From NCBI RefSeq assembly GCF_000626715.1, contig NZ_AQRA01000008.1, forward strand, positions 248,001-312,000: a stretch of 64,000 bases of DNA, read 5' to 3'. Position 1 is the first letter of the stretch. Every line of letters begins with the position of its first letter. Under the pieces are notes generated by a model. It was not told the DNA's origin, searched no databases, and worked only from the letters and a program-made list of their open reading frames with translations. This document shows positions 27,176-36,181 of this stretch, one piece after another. Origin of the DNA: Aquimarina atlantica (lineage in GTDB: Bacteria > Bacteroidota > Bacteroidia > Flavobacteriales > Flavobacteriaceae). A program made the position numbers and the translations under genes.

Positions 27176-29683
27176 ATGATCAAAAATTATATCAAAATAG
27201 CGTGGAGAAATGCTCTTCGACAAAAACAATTTACCATTCTTAATATACTTGGACTTAGTATTGGTATAGGAACATGTTTTATTATTGGATTATATATTCA
27301 TAGCGAAATGACCTATGATACTTTTCATGACAAGGCAGATCGTATTTATAGAGTTAACCAGCCTAATATTTGGGATGATTGGAATGAAATATCCTCTAAT
27401 ACAGGGCCTAATGTAGCTATCGCATTACGAGAAGATGCTCCAGAGTTTGAAGAGGTAACAAGACTTTTAAGGACCGGTACACAGATTGTAAGATCTAATC
27501 ATAACAAAGAGGCAAGTTTATATAGCGAAGAGCAATACTTTGCTGTCGAAGAAAACTTTTTCGATGTGTTTTCTTTTAAATTTTTACAAGGGGATTCTAA
27601 TACAGCACTTAGTGAACCTATGAGCATGGTGATGACAAAAAAAACGGCAGAACGTTATTTTGGTACAGAAAATCCAATCGGAAAAACAGTAGAAGTAAAA
27701 GACTATGATAACTCATGGAAAACCTACACGGTAAAAGGAGTACTTGCCGATGTTCCTTATAAATCACATATTCAATTTGATATGTTGGTTTCCTTAAAAA
27801 GTTATTCTGAAATGATGCAAAGAAACGGTTGGAAATGGATTTGGACAGCATTTTCAACCTATGGATTAGTGAAAAAAGGAACCGATATAGCAGCATTTAC
27901 CAAAAAAATTCAGGCTATCCCACCAAAGTGGGCGCCACCGACCACAGAACGTATTTTTAATCAAACATTTAAAGAGTTTACAGCAGGACATGACTGGACA
28001 TTATACCTACAACCTCTTAGAGAAATATACTTGTCCGAAGCTCCTGCAATTCATTCCTTTGGACCAACCGGAAATCCAATGTTTGTTAAAATATTCGGGG
28101 CAATAGGCATATTAGTGCTTATATTATCCAGTATCAATTTCATGAATCTCTCGACGGCAAGATCATCAAAGAGAGCAAAAGAAATAGGAGTGAGAAAAGT
28201 TTTGGGATCCAAACGAAAAGCATTAATCAAACAGTTCGTTATAGAATCTACGCTTTTTGTTTTGATAGGTACTGTTTTTGCCTTAATATTCGTGCAACTT
28301 TCTTTGGGGATATTTAGTACCATAGCAGATGTACAGCTCGAACTGATCTCATATTTAGGAAATCCAGTATTTCTGGCTATTGTACTATTATTTGTATTGG
28401 GATTAGGTTTAATTTCTGGAAGTTACCCTGCTTTTTACCTTTCGATGTTTCAACCAATAGAGACTCTTAAAGGGAAAATAAACACGAAATTTAAAGGAAA
28501 AGGAATTAGAAATGGATTAGTTGTCTTTCAGTTTACTATTTCTATTGCCCTGGTCATTTGTACCTTATTTGTACAAAAGCAATTGACATATACTTCTTCA
28601 TTAGACTTAGGGTTTGAGAAAGATAATATCCTACAGATTCATAATATCGAGCAAATTGGTTTTGATACTGAAGCACTTAAGACAAAACTCGAATCAAATC
28701 CTGCTTTTTCAAAAGTTGGGAAATCATTTGGGCTTCCACCAAATATATGGTCTGGAGATCGATATAAAACACTGGAAAGTAATAACGAAGTGGTTCAACT
28801 TAGAAATGTAAGAACAGAAGAAGATTATCTTGATGTATTGGGAGTAGAATTTATTGCCGGAAGAAATTTTGATTCATCAAGGCCCAATGATAAGTATAAA
28901 GTAATATTAAATGAAAAAGCGGTTAAGACTCTAGGATGGGGTAATCGCGAAACTTATGCTACAAATTCTCCTATAGGAAAAATTGTAGCTTTAGCCTCAG
29001 GAAGCGAAGATGAGTTTGAAGTGATGGGCGTAGTTAAAGATTTTAATATTAATAGTGTACAACAAGAAATAGCACCATTGGTCATCATTCATCATCAAAA
29101 TGATAAGGTTTGGGATTATGGTGCAGGCTTATCTTATTATTCGATGAAACTTAATCCTGCGGTGGTTAAAAACCCTGGTGAACTTCAAATATTGATTGAT
29201 GGAGTTAAAAATGATATTGCACAAATAGACCCTTCTGTTCCGTTTGAATATAGTTTTATGGATCAGGATTTTGAAAACACCTTTGTATCAGAACAAAGAA
29301 TGGGAGTAATACTTAGTATATTTACCGTTATGGCATTACTTATAGCATGTCTTGGGCTGTTTGGTCTTGCTGCTTTTACGGCAGAGCAACGTATCAAAGA
29401 ATTAAGTATTAGAAAAGTACTGGGTGCCAAGGTATCAGAATTAGCTTTTTTGTTCTCTTCAGAATTTACAAAACTGGTTCTTATTTCTATTATTCTTGCT
29501 TCACCTATCGCATACTTTTTGGTAGATGAATGGCTTAAAGATTTTGCGTATAGAACCCCAATAGATAGCTGGGTGTTTATAGTGGCGGCGATAAGTGCAT
29601 TTGTAATTACATTGGTAACAGTAAGTTTTCAAACCATTAAAGCAGCATCAACAAATCCTGTAAATAATTTAAGAGCAGAATAG
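27176..29683 (+). CDS. MacB/FtsX-type ABC permease, paralogue 9 of 9
   Basis: The longest member at 835 residues, beginning MIKNYIKIAWRNALRQ (ATG 27176; an in-frame GTG lies at 27173). The extra length is in both periplasmic domains, for example around WAPPTTERIFNQTFKEF in the first. Coupling motifs are AKEIGVRKVLGS and IKELSIRKVLGA, and the tail has drifted to NPVNNLRAE. It closes the permease array; a perfect palindromic repeat follows after 9 bases, then the second ATPase gene. Confidence 0.92.
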   Translation: MIKNYIKIAWRNALRQKQFTILNILGLSIGIGTCFIIGLYIHSEMTYDTFHDKADRIYRVNQPNIWDDWNEISSNTGPNVAIALREDAPEFEEVTRLLRTGTQIVRSNHNKEASLYSEEQYFAVEENFFDVFSFKFLQGDSNTALSEPMSMVMTKKTAERYFGTENPIGKTVEVKDYDNSWKTYTVKGVLADVPYKSHIQFDMLVSLKSYSEMMQRNGWKWIWTAFSTYGLVKKGTDIAAFTKKIQAIPPKWAPPTTERIFNQTFKEFTAGHDWTLYLQPLREIYLSEAPAIHSFGPTGNPMFVKIFGAIGILVLILSSINFMNLSTARSSKRAKEIGVRKVLGSKRKALIKQFVIESTLFVLIGTVFALIFVQLSLGIFSTIADVQLELISYLGNPVFLAIVLLFVLGLGLISGSYPAFYLSMFQPIETLKGKINTKFKGKGIRNGLVVFQFTISIALVICTLFVQKQLTYTSSLDLGFEKDNILQIHNIEQIGFDTEALKTKLESNPAFSKVGKSFGLPPNIWSGDRYKTLESNNEVVQLRNVRTEEDYLDVLGVEFIAGRNFDSSRPNDKYKVILNEKAVKTLGWGNRETYATNSPIGKIVALASGSEDEFEVMGVVKDFNINSVQQEIAPLVIIHHQNDKVWDYGAGLSYYSMKLNPAVVKNPGELQILIDGVKNDIAQIDPSVPFEYSFMDQDFENTFVSEQRMGVILSIFTVMALLIACLGLFGLAAFTAEQRIKELSIRKVLGAKVSELAFLFSSEFTKLVLISIILASPIAYFLVDEWLKDFAYRTPIDSWVFIVAAISAFVITLVTVSFQTIKAASTNPVNNLRAE

Positions 29684-29692
29684 AATTGTTTA

Positions 29693-29725
29693 AGACCTCA
29701 CAGGTCTCTGGGACCTGTGAGGTCT
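29693..29725. repeat. Palindromic intergenic repeat (perfect 14-bp arms)
   Basis: AGACCTCACAGGTC at 29693-29706 and its exact complement at 29712-29725 flank a 5-base loop. It begins 9 bases after the stop of permease 9 and could form a strong hairpin in the mRNA, reducing expression of the ATPase gene 58 bases downstream. Two other copies of the core lie in this operon region. Confidence 0.85.
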
Positions 29726-29783
29726 AGAGCAAGATCTATTTTAATCCAGATTTAAATATCATAAACAACTAAAAAAATAAAAC

Positions 29784-30446
29784 ATGTTATTACAACTAAA
29801 AAATATATCAAAATGGGTACACTCAGGAGGACAAAAGGTATTTTTATTAAAAGACATTAATTTTTGGGTGAATGAAGGAGATTTTATCTCAATTATGGGC
29901 CCTTCTGGTTCAGGAAAATCTACTTTGCTCAATATCATCGGGATGCTTGATGATTTTAATGAAGGAGAATATACGTTTCTGGAAGAAAAAGTACATTCAC
30001 TTAAAGAGAAACACCGTGCGAATCTGTATAAGCAATATATAGGATTTGTATTTCAGGCGTATCATTTGATCGATGAATTAACGGTAAAAGAAAACCTTGA
30101 GATGCCATTATTATATAAAAAACACAATGCATCAGAAAGAAAATCTTTGGTAGCTGATATGTTGGATCGTTTTAATATTGTGGGTAAGAAAGATCTTTTT
30201 CCATCACAGTTAAGTGGAGGGCAACAACAATTGGTAGGTGTTGCCAGAGCACTTATTGCTAGTCCAAAACTGATCCTTGCCGATGAACCTACCGGGAATC
30301 TTAACTCTAAACAAGGAGAAGAAATTATGGAAATTTTTACGCAATTGAATAAAGATGGGGTGACGATTATACAGGTAACTCACTCAGAAAAAAATATGGC
30401 ATATGGTTCTCGGGTCATCAATTTATTAGATGGTAAAATTGAATAG
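29784..30446 (+). CDS. Second MacB/LolD-like ABC ATPase, with altered motifs
   Basis: The 220-residue ATPase has Walker A GPSGSGKST at 39-47, Q-loop Gln91, signature LSGGQQQ at 143-149, Walker B LILADE at 163-168 and switch His200. Two usually conserved positions differ from its paralogue at 6151: the residue after the signature is Leu150 instead of Arg, and the D-loop reads GNLNS, with Asn174 in place of Asp. The D-loop Asp helps couple the two ATP sites, so activity could be changed. The gene lies between two palindromic repeats. It may serve part of the permease array. Confidence 0.9.
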   Translation: MLLQLKNISKWVHSGGQKVFLLKDINFWVNEGDFISIMGPSGSGKSTLLNIIGMLDDFNEGEYTFLEEKVHSLKEKHRANLYKQYIGFVFQAYHLIDELTVKENLEMPLLYKKHNASERKSLVADMLDRFNIVGKKDLFPSQLSGGQQQLVGVARALIASPKLILADEPTGNLNSKQGEEIMEIFTQLNKDGVTIIQVTHSEKNMAYGSRVINLLDGKIE

Positions 30447-30461
30447 ATATTTTGTCTTGAT

Positions 30462-30496
30462 CAGACCTCACAGGTCTCCAAGACCTGTGAGGTCTG
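30462..30496. repeat. Palindromic intergenic repeat (perfect 16-bp arms), operon end
   Basis: CAGACCTCACAGGTCT at 30462-30477 is followed by CCA and then its exact complement at 30481-30496. It lies 15 bases after the second ATPase and 50 bases before the end of the convergent gene at 30547, so it may also act as a bidirectional transcription barrier, although no T-run follows. Confidence 0.85.
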
Positions 30497-30546
30497 GAAT
30501 TTAAACTGGTCAAATCTAAAGGATTAGAATGACATGTAGTATTATA

Positions 30547-32076
30547 TTATTCTTGCCCTGCTTCTGTATCGGTATCAGGAGCAACTGTAAATTGTTTTAT
30601 GGCAGAATTTGGTTCTATAATGTTATATCCTTTCCAGAATTCTGGATTGTACCTGGATAAGTATTGCGGCTTAATACTTTTGTTTTCGGTGCTGGCCTTG
30701 TAATCAGCTTCAGATAATGGGCTTGAGTCAAAAACAACAATCTCGAACTTATTTACATTTGCCATGATCACATCGAGTGCCAGGGATAGCTCATTTTGCT
30801 TACGTCTTCCTTTTACATGCTTATTTTTCTCTATCACTTTTAGAGGGCGGTCAAAACCAAAGCGATTTCCTCTACGCATTTCAAGGTATTTTAAGTCGTA
30901 TTTGTTGTTTTGTCCTTTAGAAAAAATCACTTTATTACGATATAAATTATCCTGAAACATAACTCCCAGGAGTTTAAAACTCTTAAGATTTTTTACATTT
31001 TCATAATCGGCTCTAACGATAGCAAAATCTTCAGTATTAACATATAATGTACCTTTAAAATCTGCTCTCCATTTTGGCGAAAAATTAATAATATACACAC
31101 TATTGTCATCGATATAAGTATAATCGACAAGTTCGAAATTATATCTACCTGATTTGTTCAAAAAATTAGACATCACATCTTCGTTAAAGAAAAGACTCGA
31201 CATTAAACTTTCTAATCCAGATTTTCGATGTTTTAAAAATTCACTCTTGTCGTCTTTTTTCTTTTGATTATCGATTTCATCTTTAACAACCGATGCTTCT
31301 TCTCTACTTTCTAGAAGAGAATCTACCTGTACTTTGGTGCCAAACAGACCAGATTTTATTTTGAGGTAAGAATTGGGCTTTACATTTTTCTTAAATATAG
31401 TTTCCATACGTTCAGCTACAGCTTCCATAGATACTCTATTATTTTTGTCATAGAGTTCTGCAGCTTTTATAATATGAAGTTTCCTCTTATCAAAATTACC
31501 ATATAGGTCACATAAAATTTCGGTATAATATTCTGCTCTTTTGGGTAGAATAGAGGTTACACTATCGATCAACTTTTTATTAAGTTCTTTGATCGTAGAT
31601 TTTTTAAACTTGACATCGAACTTTTTTACGGTATTAAACTCTGATTCTCTAAAAAAAAGCCGTCTTTTGGATAACCCGAAATTATAATTTTGATCTACTC
31701 GTTCTTTAACATTATCAATAATTTCGTCTACGGTTAGATTCTTATTTGAAATAAAAACGCCTTTTAGCTCTATTGCTTTGGGCTGGATATAAATGATACT
31801 GTCGGTTACATTTTTTACCGATACACCTACTTTTTCATACCCCATTGAAGAGATGTAGATAGAATCAATTTTGGCAAGATCACCATTTAGATTTAGACTA
31901 AACCTTCCTTCTTCATTGGTAATCACCCCTTGGTTTTCTGATAATTGTATAGTTGCATATGGAATGGGCTCGTTAGTTTTTTTATCTACTACCTTAGAAG
32001 TAATGGTTTGAGCGGTTGCCATAGTACCTATGGATAAGCATAAAAATAAAGCTGATACTACCTGATTATAGTGCAT
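30547..32076 (-). CDS. Carboxypeptidase-regulatory-like domain protein, exported
   Basis: The 509-residue protein has a signal peptide (about 1-22, ending MATAQ) followed by a carboxypeptidase-D regulatory-like beta-sandwich (about 25-105: ITSKVVDKKTNEPIPYATI, then TNEEGRFSL), a fold common at the N-terminus of Bacteroidetes envelope proteins. The rest contains Lys-rich helices and a late beta-rich part (FSPKWRADFKGTLYVNTEDF) resembling large outer-envelope proteins of unknown role. There is no TonB-dependent barrel and no catalytic motif. It is convergent to the exporter operon and apparently monocistronic. Confidence 0.75.
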   Translation of the reverse strand: MHYNQVVSALFLCLSIGTMATAQTITSKVVDKKTNEPIPYATIQLSENQGVITNEEGRFSLNLNGDLAKIDSIYISSMGYEKVGVSVKNVTDSIIYIQPKAIELKGVFISNKNLTVDEIIDNVKERVDQNYNFGLSKRRLFFRESEFNTVKKFDVKFKKSTIKELNKKLIDSVTSILPKRAEYYTEILCDLYGNFDKRKLHIIKAAELYDKNNRVSMEAVAERMETIFKKNVKPNSYLKIKSGLFGTKVQVDSLLESREEASVVKDEIDNQKKKDDKSEFLKHRKSGLESLMSSLFFNEDVMSNFLNKSGRYNFELVDYTYIDDNSVYIINFSPKWRADFKGTLYVNTEDFAIVRADYENVKNLKSFKLLGVMFQDNLYRNKVIFSKGQNNKYDLKYLEMRRGNRFGFDRPLKVIEKNKHVKGRRKQNELSLALDVIMANVNKFEIVVFDSSPLSEADYKASTENKSIKPQYLSRYNPEFWKGYNIIEPNSAIKQFTVAPDTDTEAGQE

Positions 32077-32203
32077 AGTTTGATATTTAGATCAATAAAG
32101 TTCCTATATATAAGACGCTATGTCAGAGTATAAAGTTGCCTGATACATCCAACAAAAGGAAGACTGAAACAAGAACCATTTGTTACAAAGGAATTTACAA
32201 ATT

Positions 32204-32249
32204 AAAAAAATCACAATCAAGATAATATTATCTTGATTGTGATTTTTTT
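32204..32249. terminator. 46-bp perfect palindrome, bidirectional terminator-like
   Basis: Bases 32204-32226 and 32227-32249 are exact reverse complements with no spacer: seven A, then TCACAATCAAGATAAT, then the mirror ending in seven T. Transcribed from either side it yields a long stem with a U-run, as expected for a bidirectional terminator. It lies upstream of the minus-strand gene that starts at 32076. A related stem (TCACGATC core) closes the next gene at 32519-32557. Confidence 0.75.
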
Positions 32250-32377
32250 AGTATTGAAATATACCTTAGGGTAACATTAGTTGTGCTACTCTAAAAGCTT
32301 GTATAATATGGGTTAGCTTAGTTAGCTTTTAATTATAATACTGTATTTCTTAAAAAAATGATAAATTTAATTTGTAT

Positions 32378-32482
32378 AATTTACGGTTTTACCGTAAATT
32401 TATAACGTCAAAATTGTAAAGTCAAAGGGAGGACTTGGAGTAAACACAAAAATGGTGCAGTTTATACTGCATCATTTTTTTT
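32378..32482 (+). ncRNA. Candidate small RNA with its own terminator
   Basis: In a gap without genes the plus strand shows a perfect 10-bp hairpin (AATTTACGGT, TTT, ACCGTAAATT; 32378-32400) and then, about 50 bases on, a second stem (32452-32461 with 32466-32475, one G-U pair) followed by eight T. That order resembles a short structured RNA ending in a factor-independent terminator. No reading frame of useful length lies in it. The 5' end and promoter are uncertain. Confidence 0.3.
32452..32482 (+). terminator. Plus-strand intrinsic terminator
   Basis: ATGGTGCAGT (32452-32461) pairs with ACTGCATCAT (32466-32475) with one G-U pair and a TTAT loop, followed by a T-run at 32475-32482. No plus-strand gene lies directly upstream, as both neighbours are on the minus strand. 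Confidence 0.7.
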
Positions 32483-32518
32483 ATGTAAAAATAAAGTAGT
32501 AAGGTGGTCTTTACTAAA

Positions 32519-32557
32519 AAAATCACGATCAAGACAGCGCTTCCAGATCGTGATTTT
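32519..32557 (-). terminator. Terminator of the aminopeptidase/ABC gene
   Basis: AAAATCACGATC (32519-32530) and GATCGTGATTTT (32546-32557) form a 12-bp stem. On the minus strand it lies about 20 bases after the stop codon at 32579 and is followed by a U-run from the A tract at 32516-32522. Confidence 0.75.
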
Positions 32558-32578
32558 AAATGGCATATAGAATTAAGA

Positions 32579-35500
32579 TTACTCTTCTTCTATAGGCCTT
32601 AAGTTATCTCCAGAATTTCTGTCGATTAATTTATTATAAGGATCAATACCAGCTTTTATCGGTTTTTTATCGGTAACAATGGTAAATGTATTTTCGCCAG
32701 GTTGTAACCATTTTCGCTCTAAATAATAGGGAGTTTTAAGAGGTACTTCCTGTTCGTCAATACTATCTTCGCCAAATAATCCGACCTCGATGTAGTTCGT
32801 AGTGTCATCGGTACGTTCTTCTTTACCGGTATCGTCATAGTAGATTTTTTTTGAATCTACTGTAAAGGTGGTTTCATATGTGCCATTATCCAGAGCTTTG
32901 GTTTTAGCACTCGTAACACGATTTTCATAGAGTACTATTTTTGTGAACCCATCTTCTACAGCATATTTTAAAGAATCCGGAGCTATTTTATAAATGGCAT
33001 CATATAGATTTTCTGAAGTAGGATATACTCCTTTTTCATACTCTTTGTATTCATTAAGAAAACCTTTAAGCGCTTCATTTACTTTATCTTCGCCAAGAAG
33101 ATCCTGAAGTTCGTACATCACCATAGATCCTTTTTCGTACCAGATATGTGGCCCAGTTTCTACGTTTATTAAGGAGCGTTCTGGCTTAAAACTAAAAGCT
33201 CTACTTTGTAAATACCGATCTAAAGAATATTTAAGGAAGTTTTTAATTCCGTTTTCGCCATATTCATGTTTCATGGTCATAAGCGAGGAATATTCTGCCA
33301 AAGTCTCAGAAATAATATTGGCACCAGATGTTTTACTTGGCGCAACAAGATGGCCCCACCACTGGTGTGCTACCTCGTGAGTGGTAACTCTAAATGCATA
33401 GTTAAAATCTTCGGCTTTATCAAAATTAGCAGCAAATCCAAAATCTTCAGAATAAGGGATGGTCGTTACAAAAGATTGTGCAAAAGTCGAATGTGCAGGA
33501 AATTCTACAATCCTGATCACCGAGTTAGGATATTCATAAAAATTAGTTGAGCAGTAGTCCAAAGCTACCTTAACTCCTTTGACAAAATGCTCCAGGTTGC
33601 GTTTGTGTTTTGAAGAGTGGTAAATCTCAATATTCACTTTTTTCCCACTTGGTGCAGTCCAACTAGATTTTTCTACATCATATCTTGCGGATACTACATT
33701 AAAAAACAGATCGGTTTTTGATTCTAAGGCGTAATGATAATAAGCTCTGTTATTTTCTTGCCATTGTTTTACCAATTTACCAGGAGCCAGAGCAGTTTGA
33801 TCTACAGATGTACTAAGTATAGCTTCAAAATTAATGTAATTGGCATCCTCGTTAAACAGATTTTTCTTTAATGCCAGGCTGTCTGTTCGGGGAGGGTATA
33901 GATAATCTAGTTTTTCTAGCCCGTGTTTTATACGCACTCCATTTTCGACCAGGCTTCGTTCATAATGAAACCTGGGGAATATAGCATGATTAAGAAAAGA
34001 GCCGTTATACAATACTTCGGTCTCCATACGATTAGCAAAACCTTTGGTTTCTGAAACTACTTCTATAGTAAGATCAGCTTTCTCATTAGGCAGCATTGCT
34101 TTAGGAAGTTTATAAAAGTACATTCTGTATACAGAATCTGTAACTACCGGTGTAAGAGTATTGCCATTATAAATCACTTTTTGCAGACGGGTGTGCGCAC
34201 CAGGGTATTGTACTTCGAGTAATAAGGTGTCTATAGAAGTATCATAATTGTTTATGATTTTAAAGTCTCCCTTGGCTTTTATATTACGGTCTTCTGGAAA
34301 AATATCGATATATGCTTTTAAGTCAGTTACTTGCGGATGAGCCTGACCAATATATTTTACATATTTTTTTTCTGCATCGGCATCTATCTTTTCAGAGTGA
34401 TTCCCATCGACCATAGTATTAATTACTTTAAGATTGTAATAGCTATAACCAGCAACAGATATAAAGGCTAGTACGATAACTGCAAATATCCCTATAGTTT
34501 TGGGAGTGAATCTTTGTTTTGCCAATGATAATCGTTCTTTGGCTGTAGCAAAAAAACCACGAGTCCAAAATACTTTTCCTACGATCATTAAAATAGCGGT
34601 ACATAAAATCCAATAAGTATTTAACCAGGTTATTCCTGTAAGATAATGACCAAAACCATTAAGGTCGCTTAGAAAAACAGGTGTAGTGCCAGTAAACATA
34701 TACATTGGATTCGTACTTTTAAAAGCAAGTGCCACCAGAAGTGGTAATCCAAAATAAATTAAGATAACGATAAAATGTCCCAAAAACTTATTATTCACCA
34801 GTACATGAACAAAGAAAGAAAGTAGTATGGTCATCAAAAAACCAGGAAATACCAAGGCAAAATTATAGATAAAATACATGCCCAGGTCATATTGAAAATA
34901 CCCATTAAAGGTTTGGAACAAAATACCAATAATGATGTTCGCAATTGTAAGAACAAAAGCTATCCCAATAAGCGATATTATTTTCGAAAAATATAGACTG
35001 GAATCACTAATGGGTAAGGCATCATAAAAAACAAAGGTTTTATTTTTTCTTGTCCTGTGCACAGCTTCTCCAGAATAGATGACCAATATTATAATAGAAA
35101 AGAAAGAAATAACTCCATTAATATAGGTTACCACATATCGGGTTAATGGTAAATTGGGAGTACCATAAGTTTCATTAAGATTGTAAATACTGAATATAGA
35201 AAAGATAACTCCTATAATGAGCAGTATGATAAAAATTGGACTTTTGAAAATAGATAGAAATTCAATTTTACTAAGGGATAATAAATTATTCCACTCTGTT
35301 TTTTTGGTAAAAGTTTGCGTTACAGAAGTGATTAGTGAAGGCGTATACTCACCGTTTTCTATTTTATTTCCTTTTTTACCAGAAAGTAAAAATTTCTTAT
35401 AATCGAATCTAAAAAGGGTAATAAGAAAGAATAGTAAACCTATGGCTAACCAGAACATTCTATTTAATAAAAAGCTACCATATATTGGCAGTTGATTTGT

Positions 35501-36181
35501 ATTCAACTCATTAATTGACCAGTATTTTTTGACAAAAGTAAAAGCTCTGTTTCCAAAAGGATCTAGATACGGAGTTAACCATTGGTTGTCCAGGCTGGAT
35601 ACAAAATCGCCAGAAATACTATATAATAAAAACAAGCAAATTCCACCTAAATAGATAATAGGCATTTTCTTAAAAAAAGCCATTAGACAAAAGAATAACG
35701 ATCCTATCAAAAATGCATTGATTTGTAATAAAAATATAAAGGGTAATAGATAAGACGATAGACTAAAGCTAGTATAAGTACCATAGTCTGGGCGATCTAA
35801 AAATATACCAATACCGAAGCCGATTATAACTCCTACTACGATAAAGAGGTTGAGTAAGGTAACTATAGCATAGCTACCCAAAAACCGGCCTAATACATAT
35901 GATTTTTGAGTAATCGGAAACGTAAAATATGTTTGTGCTGTTTTATGATCTTTATCTCTAAAAATGGGAACTCCCATAATCGCAGCATAAAAGAAAATAC
36001 AAATAACCGAGATAGGCCCAATGATTTCTGCTATCGTATTGGGGCTATTGACAAATTGAGCAGTTACCGATTTTTCGAAAACAGACATTAAAACGGCTAT
36101 CGTAAATCCAAGAGCAACATAAATCCAGGTGGCAGGTCGTTTTAAACGATACTTTAATTCGAATAAGAATATTTCTATCAT
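32579..36181 (-). CDS. ABC-2 type permease fused to M1-family aminopeptidase
   Basis: This 1200-residue protein joins a membrane part to a peptidase. Residues 1 to about 550 hold two sets of ABC-2-type membrane helices, and a further helix lies near 570-588. The rest is a gluzincin peptidase with HEVAHQWW at 935-942 (zinc ligands His935 and His939, catalytic Glu936) and the third ligand in SETLAEY (Glu959). The standard GxMEN motif of M1 enzymes is not seen. This fusion is a known type in Bacteroidetes. The ATPase gene overlaps its start by 4 bases, so they form one transporter. The peptidase should face the periplasm; the substrate is unknown. Confidence 0.93.
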   Translation of the reverse strand: MIEIFLFELKYRLKRPATWIYVALGFTIAVLMSVFEKSVTAQFVNSPNTIAEIIGPISVICIFFYAAIMGVPIFRDKDHKTAQTYFTFPITQKSYVLGRFLGSYAIVTLLNLFIVVGVIIGFGIGIFLDRPDYGTYTSFSLSSYLLPFIFLLQINAFLIGSLFFCLMAFFKKMPIIYLGGICLFLLYSISGDFVSSLDNQWLTPYLDPFGNRAFTFVKKYWSINELNTNQLPIYGSFLLNRMFWLAIGLLFFLITLFRFDYKKFLLSGKKGNKIENGEYTPSLITSVTQTFTKKTEWNNLLSLSKIEFLSIFKSPIFIILLIIGVIFSIFSIYNLNETYGTPNLPLTRYVVTYINGVISFFSIIILVIYSGEAVHRTRKNKTFVFYDALPISDSSLYFSKIISLIGIAFVLTIANIIIGILFQTFNGYFQYDLGMYFIYNFALVFPGFLMTILLSFFVHVLVNNKFLGHFIVILIYFGLPLLVALAFKSTNPMYMFTGTTPVFLSDLNGFGHYLTGITWLNTYWILCTAILMIVGKVFWTRGFFATAKERLSLAKQRFTPKTIGIFAVIVLAFISVAGYSYYNLKVINTMVDGNHSEKIDADAEKKYVKYIGQAHPQVTDLKAYIDIFPEDRNIKAKGDFKIINNYDTSIDTLLLEVQYPGAHTRLQKVIYNGNTLTPVVTDSVYRMYFYKLPKAMLPNEKADLTIEVVSETKGFANRMETEVLYNGSFLNHAIFPRFHYERSLVENGVRIKHGLEKLDYLYPPRTDSLALKKNLFNEDANYINFEAILSTSVDQTALAPGKLVKQWQENNRAYYHYALESKTDLFFNVVSARYDVEKSSWTAPSGKKVNIEIYHSSKHKRNLEHFVKGVKVALDYCSTNFYEYPNSVIRIVEFPAHSTFAQSFVTTIPYSEDFGFAANFDKAEDFNYAFRVTTHEVAHQWWGHLVAPSKTSGANIISETLAEYSSLMTMKHEYGENGIKNFLKYSLDRYLQSRAFSFKPERSLINVETGPHIWYEKGSMVMYELQDLLGEDKVNEALKGFLNEYKEYEKGVYPTSENLYDAIYKIAPDSLKYAVEDGFTKIVLYENRVTSAKTKALDNGTYETTFTVDSKKIYYDDTGKEERTDDTTNYIEVGLFGEDSIDEQEVPLKTPYYLERKWLQPGENTFTIVTDKKPIKAGIDPYNKLIDRNSGDNLRPIEEE

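Noticed and set aside
19811-30496. CRISPR array from the CCTCACAGG palindromes
   Set aside because: Only three copies, separated by kilobases and by genes, with no regular spacers and no cas genes.
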